A stretch of DNA of 64,000 bases from NCBI RefSeq assembly GCF_017654505.1, contig NC_054538.1, forward strand, positions 27,919,743-27,983,742, in the 5' to 3' direction. The stretch comes from Polyodon spathula. Its lineage: Eukaryota > Chordata > Actinopteri > Acipenseriformes > Polyodontidae. Each line of letters begins with the position of its first letter. The first letter of the stretch is position 1. Positions 34,401-44,929 of this stretch are shown piece after piece. A program made the translations under genes and the position numbers. A model generated the notes under the pieces. That model had not been told where the DNA came from, made no database searches, and saw only the letters and a program-made list of their open reading frames with translations.

Positions 34401-37232
34401 GCACTCCCCTGTCACACTCTCAATTTAATAGGTTAGTATTTTAATCGAATGCATGCCTTACAGTTCCAGGAAGTTACCCAGATAAACTGTTTTTCTTATT
34501 AATTATCCTCCCCTGTTGTGTAAATGCCCATTTGACTGTTAGGGTTATACTTCTTTTGTGGGTGAATGGTATATGTCAGACGCAGACAGCTACAGCTTCA
34601 CGATTTGCTGTATAAAGGATGCATTGTGTCGCAGCCCTTTTTACAGTGCTCCAGTCATCTGTACTTTAAATACATACTGCATTTGTATAAATGTGCTGAG
34701 TTTATACCTCCTACAAGAGTTTTAAAAAATAATTGACGTTGTTGGTACATCTGTCCTCTCAACCAACAAAGAATTCAAAAGGGAGAATTTTATATACTGT
34801 ATTATTTAGAGAGATTCATGTTCTTAATGGCAAAATAAAAGTTAGGTGTCAGAAACCATCCTGAATGAAAAAAAAGGCAGTATTTCATATTAATTTAATC
34901 ATTTAATCCCTTCTGCTGTGTGAATTATTGAAATGATTATTTTTGGTATCACTTTTTTGATATTCTTCTTGTATAACTCTTCTTTGTTTAATAGAATCTA
35001 CAGGTGAATTTCCATATCTCTGAGATTAACTTTTATTATTAAATATTGCAAACTTTGGCATGCTTTATTTAATTCAAATATATTTATGCACACTTGTAAT
35101 TTCCAGTTCCTAATGAATTCCTATAAATCACTTATCAAATAAAATAAACAGATAACATGCATATATTCTATGGTATAGTTTGAAAAATAAATCAGAATCG
35201 AATATCGGAGATCTTCAACATCAATGTATGCTGCTAAAGATTCAGTTTCAAATCAATGTCTATTCATGAATAATTCCACACTTATTAACACCTACTAACA
35301 GCATGCTTTACATTTACTCTGTGCATATTCAATTGACTCAAATCAGATTATCAGCACAACAGCAATATATATGAACTAATTCTTAACACAGCACAAGCTT
35401 TCAAGACTGCAAATGTCCTATCATCAGATGAAAGTGGATGAGAAAGAAAAAAGACCATCTAAGTAATTGCTTTAATTCCTGTGCCTATACCTAAGCAACA
35501 CAAATTTTGTGAGGATTTGTTGTTTTTGTATTTCTGCAGTCAAATAGCATATTGTTTATCATATTAAATCCACCATATGAATTGTTCTGACAAGTCAATC
35601 AAAAGTTGCATGAGTTTTCCTGGTAAATCTCTGTAAATGTATAAATAAGTATGGGAAAATCATGGTAAACAGATTTGTTACAATAGTAAACATTTTCAGT
35701 TTAAGGATCAGGTTAAGCCTGCTTCGTAGAGCCCCATAACCAGTAATATTTATATTATTGGTACTTACCTGTTTCATTTGCAACCTGCCACCTGGTGGCT
35801 ACAGTATTTGTTGTATTGCTTTATATGGGTGTGGAATCCAAATGTTCTTTACAGAAACCAGACAACCCAAAACCCTTCCAAGACCTCCCTTTACAAACAC
35901 GGCAAACATGCAAGAAAATACCGCATCCCCAGGAGAAAATAAACAATGTTGCGAAACCCAGGAAAGTGCAATCACATGAGACATACACTGTACTATCTCT
36001 GCTTTAGAGCTTGAAAGTGCTTAAGAGAAGGAGGTGTTCGCAATGGCTCCACCATATAAGCAGAAATACTCACCAGTTTGGGAAACTGAGGAGGCTTTCA
36101 AATGTGAATTCATTGACGTCTAGTTGCAGACACCTTAGTCTTTATAAATGTTTTTAAAACTACAGTATTACATCAAATATTATCAATCTGCTATATTTGA
36201 ATTAAACATATGTTCAATCAGCTGGCCAAATGAGCAGTGTCAAAGATCTCCGATACTCGATTTTAACTTCTGCGTGGTTTGCTGAAGAATGTAATGGCAT
36301 GGTAACCATTACAAAATTTTAAAAAAAAACTGAAATATGGGTAGTTTTATTACAATACTAATGTACTTATTGATGCTATAACCTCTGGTCATAATCTCAA
36401 CAATAAATCAGTTAAGGTTTTTTTCAGGTTTTATTTTTGATGTCTATTCATGTTTTACTAAAATATATTGTCTTTAACCCAGGATTTGCATATCACAGGA
36501 AAGCAGAAGTGAGTAAACTCCTTATGAGAAGTGGGTAAACACTTTATTGCCCAAATTAAAAGCGGGTAAACACAGTTTACCTGCGCATACCCTTGACTAC
36601 ACCACTGCCAAGGGCTCTGGTACTTATTAGCAACAAAAACTTGCCCTGCATAAAATAAAATAAAAAACAGAAAAACTGGATTATAAGACGGCTTTATCAT
36701 CTTGTAAGTCCCTTCTCATTATGTTAAATGCCCTCATCTGAGGTATTTAATGAGACAAGACGAGCCTTATCAGGTGGTAAAACCCTCTTTTTCGTGTTCT
36801 ATTGCTTAAATAACTATTTGGTTAGGCTTAATCATTCATTGATAAATGTACAGGTTTTCAAATATTGAATGTATTTTTTCCCCCGCCATACCAAACCTAT
36901 GGTGAGTGCTTGCTAAAGGCAAATCAGCATCATGTGCTGCTTCTGTTTTTACAAAAAAAAAAGTTGAACCATACATTATATTAACAAGCCTGCTGTCTAC
37001 ACTTGTTTTTTTTTTAATAAAAAAATGTATGTTGTTACTGTAACATCCCAAAAGAAACAAACTTATGAAGGGTTATTACAGTAAATAAATAAATACAAAA
37101 TAAGTAACTCAAATTCAGATATTCACAAGAAATACTACTTACAAGTTCTGGGATGATGAGTAATTCAGGAAAAGTTTTAAATACACTGAGCCCACTGGGT
37201 AGGTTGCTCATTGGTTGGGCTGTTGTTGCCAT
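31289..37232 (-). CDS. mal: mal, downstream tandem copy (myelin and lymphocyte protein, 157 aa)
   Basis: Four coding exons: 37232-37143, 32992-32825, 32499-32359 and 31363-31289, all with GT-AG introns in phase 0, encoding 30+56+47+24 residues. The protein starts MATTAQPMSNLPSGLSVFKT, has four hydrophobic segments (MARVEL domain), the family signature QGWVMFVSVFCFV at about residues 51-63, and the C terminus VFSYIATLLYTIHAV...CRWKSS, which matches the MAL RWKSS tail. MAL proteolipids organise ordered membrane domains for apical and myelin trafficking. Human MAL is 153 residues; this copy has four extra in the loop before exon 4. The start is the first Met and is shared with the upstream copy. 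No frameshift or stop is seen. Orthology to MAL rather than MAL2, MALL or plasmolipin rests on the LPSG.SVF N terminus, the RWKSS end and convergent synteny with mrps5. Introns hold repeats, including an LTR-like element in intron 3. Confidence 0.93.
31404..31431. repeat. Poly(A) tract
   Basis: An uninterrupted A-run just upstream (in mal sense) of coding exon 4, inside intron 3. Confidence 0.9.
31790..32255 (-). mobile_element. Possible solo LTR in intron 3 of mal
   Basis: On the minus strand it starts TGTGAAGTAGCAGGGAG at 32255, has a TATA-like TATTTAAAG near 32090 and a TTAATAAAC-type signal near its other end, i.e. the layout of the other solo LTRs here. The inner part has a 20-base palindromic arm pair around CCAGGTGCAGGG/CCCTGCACCTGG (about 32094-32137). 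The lower boundary and target duplication were not found, so its ends are approximate. Confidence 0.45.
32359..32499 (-). other. mal: mal downstream copy, coding exon 3
   Basis: Forty-seven codons, DMAYHALAAFFSLSASVAL to YQEDIAAV. Bounded by TTTAAG and GTAAGT. Membrane segment 3 and the following loop; four codons longer than in the upstream copy. Confidence 0.92.
32825..32992 (-). other. mal: mal downstream copy, coding exon 2
   Basis: Fifty-six codons, VFGGLVWILVASTN through the QGWVMFVSVF signature to RNSYMWATL. Bounded by TTACAG and GTAAGT. It carries membrane segments 1 and 2. Confidence 0.93.
33000..37142. other. mal downstream copy, intron 1 (about 4.15 kb)
   Basis: No gene is visible inside. 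The stretch from about 33180 to 33400 has GC-richer sequence of unknown origin. A tract near 35775-35800 shares TGCCACCTGGTGG with 24064-24076 and is probably part of a dispersed repeat. Confidence 0.4.
37143..37232 (-). other. mal: mal downstream copy, coding exon 1
   Basis: Thirty codons from ATG 37232 to PEL, followed by GTAAGT. This is the N-terminal cytosolic segment (LPSGLSVFKTFPELL). Confidence 0.9.
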
Positions 37233-37298
37233 CTCCTCTGCTTACTGTATTTGATGCCACCAAAATGTGAAGTGAACAGTTTGAAAAACAAGCCTTCC

Positions 37299-37305
37299 TT
37301 TTAAA
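37299..37305 (-). promoter_or_regulatory. TATA-like element of the downstream mal copy
   Basis: TTTAAAA on the minus strand (CCTTTAAAAGG context), about 68 bases before the ATG. The upstream copy has TTTAAATA at nearly the same distance. A shared position in paralogues supports it, but no transcript evidence exists here. Confidence 0.4.
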
Positions 37306-37644
37306 GGAATATTAAAACTTGACAAACTAGCTTCTCAAGCTTTCCACAATTAACACACCCAGTAAAGCTAAAGACAGGGACCTGGATGTTTACTGTCTGC
37401 AATGAATCTTGGTTTCTTTAAGATGGCAGTGGTTAGGGGGATTGTTCTGTTTTTTGACAGCACGCATTTCAATTCTTTTGTTCTTTTGTTATTGTTTTTT
37501 AAAGCTATTGAACCAAGAACTGGAGGAATGTACAGGAGCTGGTAGGAGAGCATTCTCTTTGTCAAGTTCTGCTTGGATTTTGACGGACAACCACATTTTT
37601 AAGAGTAAAATATAACCATGAAACTTACATTTCTCTTCATCTAG

Positions 37645-38250
37645 CTACAACATTTAAAGTGTATGGTTTGTTTTCTGTGAGCAAACAAATTGAGTTTGGA
37701 GGGACGGCCTGATCTAGGCAGGGTCTTGGTGGTGCCATACACCTTCCACTTCTTAATAACCATCTTGACCATGCTCCAAGGGATATTCAAGGCCTTTGAT
37801 ATTTTTTCATACCCATCCCCTGATCTGTGCCTTTCAACAACGTTGTCCCGTAGTTCTTTTGAAAGTTCCTTGGTGCTCATGGTTGAGTCTCTGCTTTGAA
37901 ATGCACTACCCAGCAGAGAGAACTTACAGGAACTGCTGAATATATCCTGAAATCATGTGAATCACTACAATTTAACACAGGTGGAGGCCACTTAACTTGG
38001 TGTGTGATTTAAGGAAATTGGTTACACCTAAGTTAATTTAGGATTGCTATTACAAGGAGGGTGTACACTTATCCAACCAACCTATTTCAGTTTTTATTTT
38101 CAATTAATTTTCTACAAATTTCTAGAATTTTTTTTTTCACTTCGTGGGGTGGGATGTGTAGATAAAAAAAAAAAAAAAAAAAATTAATTACAGGCTATAA
38201 GGCAACAAAAGGTGAAAATTTTGGAAGGGGGTGTAGACTTTCTATAGGCA

Positions 38251-38253
<3 letters not shown>
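37645..38253 (-). mobile_element. Truncated Tc1-like transposon
   Basis: The right boundary on the plus strand is the Tc1-type terminal sequence. On the minus strand it reads CAGTGCCTATAGAAAGTC then TACACCCCC, starting at 38253 and adjoining TA-rich DNA as expected for TA target insertion. After a leader of about 370 bp, ATG at 37880 opens a transposase N terminus (MSTKELSKELRDNVVERHRS, then KISKALNIPWSMVKMVIKKW and LPRSGRPSKL), i.e. the paired-type helix-turn-helix domain. The frame degrades after about 68 codons and the DDE catalytic domain and the other terminus are missing. It lies between the two mal genes. Confidence 0.85.

Positions 38254-38322
<69 letters not shown>
38254..38322. repeat. 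(TA)n(CA)n microsatellite
   Basis: About 28 TA units followed by about 6 CA units, directly adjoining the Tc1 terminus. Confidence 0.95.
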
Positions 38323-39495
38323 GGTCATGTGATCTTGTCCAGCCAAATCAGTGCACGTGAATTTATCCAAGCTCTCTCTACCTCTCGCGAGAGAGACTCT
38401 AGCTCTATATAATATATATGAATATAGAGGAGCACCTAATTTAAGTGCTGTGATTGGCCGGACGGATAGATTACATATAATACAGTATAATTGTCTTACC
38501 CCACGGCTATGACATCATAGACCAACTTACTTACCTGATCTATTAATATTACTGTGCCTTAATAGTAACTATTATTTAAACAGTGTTTCTGTAGGTAAAA
38601 ATGTCAACATACAACTGAAACAGCATTTAAATCACTCAACAATCAGTTTTTTTCATCTCTGTTACTAAGAATTACAGAAAAAATTGGCAAATATACTGTG
38701 GTATTTATTTAGGCAGAGAACAGAACAAAGAAAACTCTGAGGCAAGCTATAACACTATTCAAAATCTATGTGAGAAATCAACAAGTCTCACTCAGCATGT
38801 AATATATTGTGTATGCAGCAGCTGCATCTACTTATTAAATTAAATAGCGCCTTATAAAATTGACTAGCGAACATGCAATATTTAAACTCGACACAACAGA
38901 TACAACTCATCACTACCCTCTGATTTCAGAAACAAAACTAAAAAACAAAAACAAAACTAAAATCTCTGCCGACACAACCGTTGGTCTTTTAAACAAGGTT
39001 TGGTTCAGTATAAAATTCTATTGTGCTCGCTGCGGACGGGAAGGACTGCAGCACTGTGCAAACTGACACGGAAGTCGTTTAGTCCACATATCATCTAATG
39101 CTGGTTTACAATCTAGGAAAATTACACCAGCTACAAGCATCGGTGTGAAAACAACCTCATAAATTATTTGTCAGCTTCTCGAAAACTGCAAAGCCTGAAT
39201 AGGATAATTTCTTACAAAAAAAACCACCACCACTCAGAAGACCCTCCCTTGAGTGCCAATGCAGTGCAGTGTTTGGCTGTTCCTTGAATCCTCCCTCAGA
39301 AGTGGAAAATCAGTCTGCTTTCAATTCACAAATGTCATTTCATCTAAAAAAAATTTTTACTATAAATGGCAATGTTCAATGTAATGTTCATGGCAAATAA
39401 AAAAAGTACAAAATGTTCCAATGACAGTCTTCAGGGACTATTTTTTCTTAGTGGAAGGATACACATTTATTTATTTATTTTTTCCATTTTATAAG

Positions 39496-39630
39496 CGAAA
39501 TAACCTACTCCAGGGTGTGCGGCAAGACAATTCTTATCATACTTCCTGGATAGTTGAAGGACTCACCACACACCCAGGGCATGTGGTAAGAATTATCTTA
39601 CCGCACACCCTGTCATGGGTTATTTCTTAT
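39496..39630. mobile_element. Inverted repeat with about 45-bp arms, MITE-like
   Basis: The left arm (GAAATAACCTACTCCAGGGT then GTGCGGCAAGACAATTCTTA) and right arm (TAAGAATTATCTTACCGCAC then ACCCTGTCATGGGTTATTTC) are imperfect reverse complements with about 45 bp between them. No coding capacity. A small fold-back element is the likeliest explanation. Confidence 0.6.
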
Positions 39631-40840
39631 ATACCCCACCACCAGCCTGTCTCTTGGCATATACAATTATGTATAAGCACAAAAACTATGTACAAAAATA
39701 GATTTAAAACCATCAACTTCCAAAATACACTATTTTACTCATATGCAATACATTATTCAGTGATCCAGGACAGGTACAGTTAAGCAATTAAAACCTCAGT
39801 TTTGTAGTGTCTGCTTCCCTATCCATAGACTTAGCATTGGCCATGCCCCCGCTCTGAACTCTGTTGCCCCTGCTGTACAACCTGGGCTCAGATTTTAAGT
39901 GTTTTATTTTCTCTACAAACTCCTGTCTCCCCCCACAAATAACTGTTTATTCATTGTTTTTAGATGAAGACAAACCAATCTGTTTTCAAAAGTCAATACA
40001 TGTTTTCAGTAATGGAATGGGGTTCTCTCCATTACAGTACCTTAACAAAAAGGCTGTAAAAAATTTAAGAACCAATTTAATATAAAACTGCCGGTCAGAA
40101 TAAGAGGTCATTATTTTCAACATCTATTGAAAAATGTTTGGCAGCACAGTAGATGGTCAAGACACATGTGAGAAAAGCATCAATGAAATGGCTACAGAAC
40201 AGTATCAAAGAATTGTGGAATACCAAAATCAATAATCAAACTGTACTGGAACACAAGGGGCAGAAATGACCAGAGTAACCAAAATAAATCCAACAACCAA
40301 GAAATTAAAAACAGGCATAATGGTGCACATACCTGTACATAGGCACCTGAACACAGAAGAGTTTCATGCATTTGAAATAGACAAGTGTTTTTTTTGTAAA
40401 GAATTATTGTATATTATAATGTACACTGCCTCAAGAGGATACAGCAAGGAATTATGTTTGCAAGTTGTATACTGTAGGTGCAAATAATTTATTGGGTACA
40501 TGAGAGCAGTCAGATGTTCAATTTAGAAGTTAAGGACACTATTGGAATAAAGACTTGTACTAGAGACTGCATATCCCTTTTATACTTGACTCAGTTACCT
40601 CAACTATTTAGTTACATTGCTCTCCTTTTATATATTAAGGAAAGCAGAACAAGCATGGTTTAGGCTCTCAAAGTATATTCTTGTAACTATGGACACCAAC
40701 TACAGTGTTATAGAAGGGTAGCACTGTTACTGCAGTGAAGATCTCATAGCCATACCCTTCTTTGCAACTAGCAATCCAAGTGTCTAAAACAAGAATGTTG
40801 GGCTTCAAACTTACACACAATTACATTTTTAGGAAATACA

Positions 40841-40846
40841 TTTATT
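40841..40846 (-). promoter_or_regulatory. Candidate polyadenylation signal for the upstream mal copy
   Basis: AATAAA on the minus strand, about 630 bases after the stop codon at 41472. Use is inferred. Confidence 0.3.
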
Positions 40847-41147
40847 GTTTGACAAACCACACACATTATAATACACACATTTTGAACACAACAAATGCAT
40901 CAGTATGACATTTAAAGCCTTTAAATCAACACTTCAAATTACAAATATGTGCTCATTAACAATTTAAAATATGGCAATAAAGCCAGTTGTCTACTTTGCA
41001 ATGCTGCTGTAGAAAAAGACAAATCAAACTAAAGGGTGGCCCCTCTCAAGACAGGTCGTGTACCCCTGTTAAAATGTTGCCTTCCGACAACCCAAAATGG
41101 TTAATCTACAGGACTTGTTTTGATGTGGTCTTATTGTTCATGTTTAG

Positions 41148-41154
41148 AGAAAAA

Positions 41155-41176
<22 letters not shown>
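41148..41176. repeat. Poly(A) tract
   Basis: A run of about 28 A with no attached retrocopy recognised. Confidence 0.9.
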
Positions 41177-41185
<9 letters not shown>

Positions 41186-41446
41186 TTAAATCCCTGTGCA
41201 CACTACTATACATAAATTCTGTAATACAATTTCAAATACAGAAAGATAATGTATACAGTACACAGACAGCTGGTGGAAGCATCTTCCATGTTATATTGAA
41301 TTTGGTTCACAATAAGACTTTGGTTTGAATTAGATCAATGGAGGAGCCATCATACTGTTATAAACTCTAGCTCCAAGTGTGTAAACAAACCTTGAATTAA
41401 TGCAAGCCCTTATGAGTAAAAACAAAAAACCCTTTAAGTGTGAAAT

Positions 41447-41463
41447 CCCCCCCCCCCCCCCCC
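41447..41463. repeat. Poly(C) tract beside the mal stop codon
   Basis: Seventeen consecutive C on the plus strand (poly-G in the mal transcript), nine bases past the stop codon of the upstream mal copy, so within its 3' UTR. Confidence 0.9.
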
Positions 41464-41471
41464 ACTTGTAC

Positions 41472-41546
41472 TTATGAAGCTTTCCATCTGAACGCAGAAA
41501 ACATGACGTGGATCACATAGAGCAGGGTGGCAATGTAGGAAAATAC
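41472..41546 (-). other. mal: mal upstream copy, coding exon 4
   Basis: Twenty-four codons plus TAA: VFSYIATLLYVIHVMFSAFR then WKAS. Acceptor TTGCAG. Confidence 0.93.
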
Positions 41547-44500
41547 CTGCAAGAAAGATTTAAAATCATCATTAACAAAAGTGGGAATATCGGGAACATT
41601 ACAGAAATCATACTGCCAAAGTGATTTCATGCAATTGTCATTCAATTCTCAAAATAGAATCGTGACAAAGTCATTCAACAAACTTTGCTTCAAATCATTG
41701 AAGGGCCGTGTATCCCTGCAGGACCACTTCACAAATCTGCAGACTCCTCACAGCACCATCCTGGATCTCCGTGGCAACAGTTCGAACAGGGAATATTTTT
41801 TTTTTCATCCCCTATTAATGCGATTACTAAAAATCCATCCATGTGGGAACCCGATTAATTTGTACTAACATATCAATTTCTACCAACAATGGAGTGGTGT
41901 ACTTACTACTGCAGCGATGTCCTCTTGGTAAGACTTAAAGTTAAACGAATCATCCTGCAACGCTATCGTAGCAAAGGACTGTGCAACGGAAGCACTCAGG
42001 TAAAATAAAGCTGCAACTCCATGATAAGCCACATCCTAAAAAAGAGCGATGTCAAATATTTAACACGAACTCAGCACACACATCCACTTAAAAAAAAAAA
42101 ATCACATTATAAAATTATACAATGAAAACAGTCCAGTAAGACTGAACAGTTCTCTGCTATGTAAAATACACATCCAACTTTACTCAGTACCAGGAGTCCT
42201 GATCTGCACCATGAGAGTTTGTGGGGCCAATCATTTGTCGCATCGTAGTTAAATCTATTAATATACCAAGTTGCGTATGGGAGGATTTCATTTTGCTTAG
42301 ACTTCTAGTTGTAGCAGTTATTTCAAGATGTTCTAGGGCAATGTGGCTTGTAGCTATCATATTCCATGTAGTTAGCATTATAATGGATGTTACAAGTTGT
42401 GTTATATTTTATAACACTGTAAATAAACATAGTTCTTTGTTAATGCTGTATATAACCACTACACTGAAGGGCTTTAAAACTAGACTTCTGTGTTTGTTTT
42501 CAACATTTAGGGAAGGTAATGCATTATATAATAGTGACATTAGGATTTGGAATTTTAAAGTGTTAGATTTGGAACAATAGTACAATGGGAAAAGACGTCC
42601 ATATTGCAATATTAAATTTGCAATTTTTTGCTAACTGACAGAGATTGCATGCTGTTGGTGCTCTTCAGATTTTCCTTCGTATATTTGTACAGCAACTTGG
42701 AATTTATCCATGCTTTTTGCATGCTTACTGTACTATGCATTTACTGTGCTTTTACAGTAGCTCCTGAGAATCACTTGCACGTGCTTTACTACACTTTGCA
42801 ATGCTTACACCATGCTTCGCTACAGTAAACACCCTTGAAAATGAGATGCATCATAGGTTTAATGGGTTCTCATCCTACTTTAATCCACACATTAAAATGT
42901 TTGTTTTACTTACAACCGAAGCCCACGCAGGACTGCTCTGATTCACTCCGATCATGAAGAGTAGAAACCAGAGAAATGTGAAGACAAAGCAGAACACAGA
43001 CACAAACATCACCCATCCTTGAGGGTTTTCAAGAAGCACCTTTGTTGATGCCACCAAAATCCATACTAGTCCACCGAAAACCTAGAAGACATGAAATACA
43101 GGATTAAAGGTGGACAAAAATAAGACACGACCATCCTCCTGCTTTGGTCAACCGCTACTAACATTTCTGTTCTGTTGCAACACCCTGTAAATAGATTTCA
43201 CTGGGGATTACAAAGTTGCTCTTTGATTCATTCTAAATTCTACAGATGTCAGCACAACCTCTTTTCATGGATTTCCTAAACATGGCACTTTTGGCACTTC
43301 TGAATTAAAAAGGTGGAGGACAATGGCACTAGTTACAGTCAGTTAGTGGGAAAATCCATGCTAGAGGTAACTTGAACACACCTGCCATTTAGGCCTGGGC
43401 TTAAAGCCAAAAATGTAAAGCTGTAATGAATGGCTGTTTAATTGAATTATTTTTAAAAGCAATTAAATCTACTGTGGGAGTAGATGTGTCCACCTACAAA
43501 AACACATGTAATCCCACTGAAATGAGCCCCTTTGCTGGTTATTGCTACATAAGCTGATCAAGGGTACTGGAACTAGGGATGTGGCAGCACTCCCTGGCTT
43601 TGTATTTCCATCATATACAGTGGTTACAGTTTTGTTCAATGGCTTTCAGAACCCCCACTTTAAAAATTGTTCCAGTGCCACTGAAGCTAATCTTTGATGC
43701 CTACTTTGTAGAGCTAGCAGCATTACATTGACATATTTGACTGTGGGTTGCCATGAAACGAGTCAATAAAATAGTTAATGGCAGGGCGAGACATGGAGGC
43801 AACAAAAAGACAAATATAAAGTTTGCTCCAGCCAAGGTATTATTGAATTGTAATATTTCTCCCCCATTACTGTAACCTTTAGACTGTCACAACTATTTTC
43901 TTGTACTTTTGGGGCCCATGTTTTTGTCATAAGATATTTTCTTCAAAATTGAACTGTAAACATTGTGAATTAAAATAGCTTATAAAGTTAATGTTTTTTT
44001 AAAATCAGTTAGTGGTCAGAAATGTACATTGTTTGCATCTGACAGACTACAATTAAAATGTTATAAAATAACGACAATGCAGTGGTACTACGTCTTATTC
44101 CTGGTCATTAAATGGAGCGACTCAGAGATCACTAGGAAGCTAGATTGGTCCATTCGTCCTGGCTGAAGCGCTATCATATCGTACTACAACAGATCCACTT
44201 GACTGTGCTAAAGCTACTTACACCATCACAACGTTGCACAATGACGGGGTGATACGTGTTGCAGACAATGGGACTACAGAGCAACCTGATCTTTTTTTTT
44301 TTTTGTTTGCTTGTTTAGCCCTCTAACAAAAATAGTTATCAATTGCATATAACCAGAGAGGACTTGTAGCTATGTATCTCGCTTGCCTATGCGTTAGAAA
44401 CTTATATCAATGTATGTCTTTGTAACTACGCTAGAAGTAATCAGGGCATCAACGGCTAAAAATATCTAGTGTGACAGGTTAAGACTTATTGTGTATACTT

Positions 44501-44817
44501 TCTAAAATCAATAATGTAAAGAAATAAAAACCCACAACAACACACACACACCAGAGTATACAATGTTTTTGCACTGCAACATCTGTAAGGGTAAATCCTT
44601 GGGTAAAGGCTTTTTCCATATAATAATAACAAAAACAAAAAAAAAAAAAAAAAAACCCACCACACACACCCAAGCACCATTATACCACGAAGATAAACTC
44701 ATTCCTGCTAGTCAAGAAGTTACTTACAAGTTCCGGGATAAAGAATATATCAGGCAGAGTTGTAAATACTCCGAGTCCACTTGGCAAGGCGCTTGTTCCC
44801 TGAGTTGACGATTTCAT
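41472..44817 (-). CDS. mal: mal, upstream tandem copy (myelin and lymphocyte protein, 153 aa)
   Basis: Four coding exons: 44817-44728, 43081-42914, 42035-41907 and 41546-41472, encoding 30+56+43+24 residues with GT-AG phase-0 introns at the same protein positions as the downstream copy. The N terminus is MKSSTQGTSALPSGLGVFTT, then VFGGLVWILVAST, the signature QGWVMFVSVFCFV, and the C terminus VFSYIATLLYVIHVMFSAFR-WKAS. The length equals human MAL. It is a four-pass MARVEL proteolipid of ordered membrane domains, expected in myelinating and polarised epithelial cells. No lesions are seen. It sits 4.2 kb upstream of its paralogue in the same orientation, so each gene probably has its own promoter. 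The tail reads RWKAS instead of RWKSS. Exon 2 is nearly the same in both copies, while exon 3 has diverged most. Confidence 0.94.
41907..42035 (-). other. mal: mal upstream copy, coding exon 3
   Basis: Forty-three codons, DVAYHGVAALFYLSASVA to YQEDIAAV. Acceptor TTTTAG, donor GTAAGT. The FYLSASV core matches vertebrate MAL. Confidence 0.93.
42914..43081 (-). other. mal: mal upstream copy, coding exon 2
   Basis: Fifty-six codons, VFGGLVWILVASTKVLLENP to SSPAWASV. Acceptor TTCTAG, donor GTAAGT. Confidence 0.93.
44638..44655. repeat. Poly(A) tract
   Basis: An A-run in intron 1 of the upstream mal copy, giving spurious poly-Phe frames on the minus strand. Confidence 0.85.
44728..44817 (-). other. 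mal: mal upstream copy, coding exon 1
   Basis: Thirty codons from ATG 44817 (LPSGLGVFTTLPDIFFIPEL at its end), followed by GTAAGT. Confidence 0.92.
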
Positions 44818-44887
44818 GTCCTCTGCTCAAGATAATCACTTTAACGCCAACAAATCCTCAAGTTAACGGGTTAGAAACAGGTGCTCC

Positions 44888-44913
44888 TATTTAAAGCATG
44901 TAGAACCACGCCC
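44888..44913 (-). promoter_or_regulatory. TATA-like element and GC/CACCC box of the upstream mal copy
   Basis: TTTAAATA (44895-44888, minus strand) lies about 72 bases before the ATG, with GGGCGTGG (44913-44906), a KLF/Sp1-type box, a few bases further upstream. The TATA-like spacing matches that of the downstream copy. Inferred from sequence only. Confidence 0.42.
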
Positions 44914-44929
44914 TCTAAATCAATCACCT

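Larger units (their letters stand above)
38323..41440. other. Intergenic DNA between the mal copies
   Basis: No gene is recognised. It contains the inverted repeat at 39496-39630 and a poly(A) run at 41148-41176. The 120-codon plus-strand frame at 39421-39783 spans the inverted repeat and is not supported as coding. Confidence 0.4.

Noticed and set aside
37295..37307. Serum-response (CArG) box upstream of mal
   Set aside because: The sequence CCTTTTAAAGG has seven A/T bases between CC and GG instead of six, so it does not fit; a TATA-like role is more economical.
39421..39783. 120-codon open frame between the mal genes
   Set aside because: It runs through a fold-back repeat and has no splice or domain support.
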